A stretch of 7,989 bases of DNA from an uncultured Pseudomonas sp. (GTDB lineage Bacteria > Pseudomonadota > Gammaproteobacteria > Pseudomonadales > Pseudomonadaceae). This document shows, piece by piece, positions 6,137 to 7,989 of this stretch (within the stretch, counting starts at the first letter, position 1; every line of letters starts with the position of its first letter). The stretch spans positions 1 through 7,989 of the forward strand of contig CAMPJN010000163.1 in NCBI GenBank assembly GCA_946886875.1, read 5' to 3'. The notes under the pieces were generated by a model that saw only the letters and a list, made by a program, of their open reading frames with translations, was not told the origin of the DNA and searched no databases. A program made the translations under genes and the position numbers.

Positions 6137-7494
6137 TGGAGGGCGCCGCTGTTAGCCGTGAAGCGGGGCTTTGGAAACGCGGGATATTGTGGCTGCTGCT
6201 GTTGGCGCCGCTGTTCTTCGCCAGCTACAGCTTTGCCAACTGGCTGAGCGCTCAGCGGGCGGACGTTGGCACCCTGGTGTTCGCCTGGGAAAGCCAGATG
6301 CCGCTATGGCCATGGACTATCGTGCCTTACTGGTCGATTGACCTGCTATATGGCTTATCCTTTCTCCTGCCGGCGACACGGCGGGAAATGGATCGCCATG
6401 GCCTGCGTCTGCTCAGCGTGCAACTGTTGTGCATCGCCGCCTTCCTGCTCTGGCCACTGCGTTTCACTTTCGAGCGGCCGGAGCTGGATGGCCTGTTCGG
6501 CACCATGTTCGATGTGCTGATGGGCTTCGACAAACCCTTCAACCAGGCGCCATCCCTGCATATCGCCCTACTGGTGGTCATCTGGATGATGTTCGCCCGA
6601 CATACCCATGGTCTATGGCTGCGCGGCCTTCTGCACGGCTGGATGGCGCTGATCGGCGTATCGGTACTGACCACCTGGCAGCATCATTTCATTGATGTGC
6701 CCACCGGCGTGCTGGCCGGTTGGCTGTGCGTCTGGCTCTGGCCGCATCAAGGCCCCAGCCCGCTGGTGCATTGGCAACTGGCGCGCGATCCACAGCGTTG
6801 GCGCCTGGCATTGCGCTATAGCCTCGGCGCGGCGCTGATGACGGCTGGGGCGGTGAATCTGGGCGGCGCCTGGTTGTGGCTGTTATGGCCCGGTTTCTCC
6901 TTATTGTTGGTGGCTCTGAATTACGCGCTGTTCGACGCCCATGGTTTCCAGAAGGATGCCAATGGCCGCCTCAGCAGTGCCGCCTGCTGGCTGCTGGCAC
7001 CATATCTGGCCGCCGCCTGGCTCAATTCACGCCTATGGACGCAAAAGCATCCACACGCCAATGAAGTAGGCGAGGGCGTTTGGCTCGGACGCATTCCCGC
7101 AGCAGGGCAGGCCGAGCGCTTTCATGCCCTGCTCGACCTTTGCGCCGAGCTGCCAAGGCGAGCATCTACCAAGGCCTATCATTCGCTGCCGGTGCTCGAT
7201 CTCACCGTACCCACCGCGCACACGCTGCTGGCCGCGGCACAGGCAATCGAAACGCTACGTCAGCAGGGCCCATTGTTGGTTTATTGCGCACTCGGTTATT
7301 CGCGTAGCGCCTCTGCGGTGGCCGCCTGGCTGTTGCACAGCGGCCGTTGCCAGGACCTGCCAGAGGCGCTGGCACGGCTGCGCCTGGCACGTCCACAGGT
7401 GGTACTGAGCGAAGCCCACCAGCGCGCGCTAGCGGACATGCAACAACTGGGCGGCGGCGCTACCCCTGCCTTGGCAACTGCGCATGGCTACTGA
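6136..7494 (+). CDS. ynbD: PAP2 phosphatase-dual specificity phosphatase fusion, YnbD-like
   Basis: Membrane protein of 452 residues. The first roughly 300 residues hold multiple hydrophobic segments (for example about 16-34, 60-78, 92-107, 142-154, 166-180, 188-203, 227-266, 282-297) and a PAP2-like core: R109-F-T-F-E-R-P115, P139-S-L-H142 and H183-x3-D187. The usual PSGH is PSLH, as in the inositol-phosphorylceramide-synthase-like PAP2 branch. The C-terminal domain (about 307-440) has the cysteine-phosphatase signature C384-x5-R390 (CALGYSR followed by S-A-S) and a likely general acid D355 in LDLTVP; the residue before Cys is Tyr instead of the common His. PAP2 proteins remove or transfer lipid phosphates; DSP-type phosphatases include PTPMT1, which acts on phosphatidylglycerophosphate. 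ATG 6136 overlaps the previous TGA by one base; its Shine-Dalgarno is weak, suggesting coupling. An upstream start at 6094 is less likely. Confidence 0.85.
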   Translation: MEGAAVSREAGLWKRGILWLLLLAPLFFASYSFANWLSAQRADVGTLVFAWESQMPLWPWTIVPYWSIDLLYGLSFLLPATRREMDRHGLRLLSVQLLCIAAFLLWPLRFTFERPELDGLFGTMFDVLMGFDKPFNQAPSLHIALLVVIWMMFARHTHGLWLRGLLHGWMALIGVSVLTTWQHHFIDVPTGVLAGWLCVWLWPHQGPSPLVHWQLARDPQRWRLALRYSLGAALMTAGAVNLGGAWLWLLWPGFSLLLVALNYALFDAHGFQKDANGRLSSAACWLLAPYLAAAWLNSRLWTQKHPHANEVGEGVWLGRIPAAGQAERFHALLDLCAELPRRASTKAYHSLPVLDLTVPTAHTLLAAAQAIETLRQQGPLLVYCALGYSRSASAVAAWLLHSGRCQDLPEALARLRLARPQVVLSEAHQRALADMQQLGGGATPALATAHGY

Positions 7495-7939
7495 GATGCA
7501 GCTGTTCACCGTGGCCAGCCTGCTGCGTCGAGGCAAGACGCTGGACCGGCTGTCCAGCGCAGTCACCCTGTTTGGTCTGGCGATCGGTTTGGCACCATTG
7601 CTCGGCGTCGCGGGGCAGCCCTTGGGCGCCCTGTTCTGCGCCCTGTTGGTGCTGCTGGGGCTGGTGGAAAAGTATTGGGCGCTACGGGTGGCTCTGGATG
7701 CCGAATTGTTCCAGCGCTTGGCGGATGACGCAGAGCACCTGGCGCAGCGCACCCTCGATTTCGATCAAGCGCTCACCAGGCTTGGTCTACAGCCAGCGAA
7801 TAAGGCGGCGCGCAGCTGGGATGAACGCAGTCGTGGTGCGCTGCGCTTGTTGCGTCTGCAAGCGCTTTGGCTGCTCGCGCAATTGTTGCTGGCCGTGGCG
7901 ATAGTGCTCGGCCTGCCTTGGCTTTCATTCATTGGATAA
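7484..7939 (+). CDS. Small membrane protein of unknown function
   Basis: I do not recognise this 151-residue protein. Visible features are two closely spaced hydrophobic segments (about 25-42 and 47-63), a polar stretch rich in Asp, Glu and Arg (64-120) that looks helical, and a C-terminal hydrophobic segment (about 125-149). No catalytic motif is visible. It overlaps the preceding gene by 11 bases and ends nine bases before the next start, so it belongs to the operon. E. coli ynbABCD, as I recall, has no equivalent. ATG 7496, just after the previous stop, would give 147 residues; neither start has a good Shine-Dalgarno. A role as a membrane partner or scaffold for the neighbouring lipid enzymes is a guess from position alone. 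Confidence 0.75.
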   Translation: MATEMQLFTVASLLRRGKTLDRLSSAVTLFGLAIGLAPLLGVAGQPLGALFCALLVLLGLVEKYWALRVALDAELFQRLADDAEHLAQRTLDFDQALTRLGLQPANKAARSWDERSRGALRLLRLQALWLLAQLLLAVAIVLGLPWLSFIG

Positions 7940-7942
7940 GGA
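7937..7942 (+). promoter_or_regulatory. Stop codon embedded in the ribosome binding site of the last gene
   Basis: TAAGGA combines the TAA of the small membrane protein with a Shine-Dalgarno six bases before ATG 7949. It is the strongest evidence that the 13-codon frame at the window edge is a real gene. Confidence 0.6.
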
Positions 7943-7948
7943 ATCGTC

Positions 7949-7989
7949 ATGCTCGCTTCCCTGACCGCCTTTGCGATTACCTCCGCCGC
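7949..7989 (+). CDS. Start of a further operon gene, possibly a PlsC-like acyltransferase (3'-partial)
   Basis: Thirteen complete codons (M-L-A-S-L-T-A-F-A-I-T-S-A) plus two bases are visible, preceded by a strong ribosome binding site in an operon-like position. The start is hydrophobic, as expected for a membrane-associated protein. The residues are too few to assign a family. I recall lysophospholipid acyltransferase-family proteins with this kind of N-terminus in similar Pseudomonas clusters, followed by a CdsA/YnbB-like CDP-diacylglycerol synthase, so that is the guess for the product. The gene call is fairly secure; the function is not. Confidence 0.6.
   Translation, partial: MLASLTAFAITSA

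Noticed and set aside
1..7989. CRISPR arrays, tRNA or rRNA genes, insertion sequences
   Set aside because: No regularly spaced repeats, cloverleaf or rRNA-like sequence, or transposase frame was seen.

Overview
The window is GC-rich DNA in which every convincing gene reads on the + strand. It looks like a chromosome segment of a Pseudomonas species or close relative. The evidence is a near-complete glycyl-tRNA synthetase beta subunit, GmhB and PlsC that match my memory of the Pseudomonas proteins in sequence and length, plus a dispersed-type palindrome of a form I associate with Pseudomonas genomes. In P. aeruginosa, glyQ-glyS, gmhB and the plsC homologue lie beside gyrB, close to dnaA and oriC, so this window is probably origin-proximal. 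That placement is inferred; no dnaA or gyrB is present here.

Layout. (1) 1-2049: glyS, missing about two N-terminal codons. (2) 2050-2177: a 128-base gap holding two inverted-repeat elements. (3) 2178-3516: gmhB (LPS heptose pathway) and plsC (phosphatidic acid synthesis), 34 bases apart. (4) 3517-3744: a 228-base spacer with a perfect DnaA-box match, a 10-bp perfect inverted repeat and further hairpins. (5) 3745 to the window end: a tightly packed run of five reading frames (gaps of 10, -1, -11 and 9 bases), almost certainly one operon.

The operon is the interesting part. Its first three genes match the E. coli ynbA, ynbC and ynbD proteins in domain make-up and roughly in length: a CDP-alcohol phosphatidyltransferase, an alpha/beta-hydrolase fused to a SAM-dependent methyltransferase, and a PAP2-type lipid phosphatase fused to a dual-specificity phosphatase. 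They are followed by a small unrecognised membrane protein and the first 13 codons of another gene. From memory of related clusters, the next genes are expected to be a PlsC-like acyltransferase and a CdsA/YnbB-like CDP-diacylglycerol synthase.

Read together, the enzymes suggest a lipid pathway. A CDP-activated lipid would pass its phosphatidyl group to an unknown alcohol, a phosphate would be removed by one or both phosphatase domains, and the product would be remodelled by hydrolysis, methylation or acylation. The product is unknown to me. The individual families are known, so what is new would be the pathway and its lipid, not the genes.
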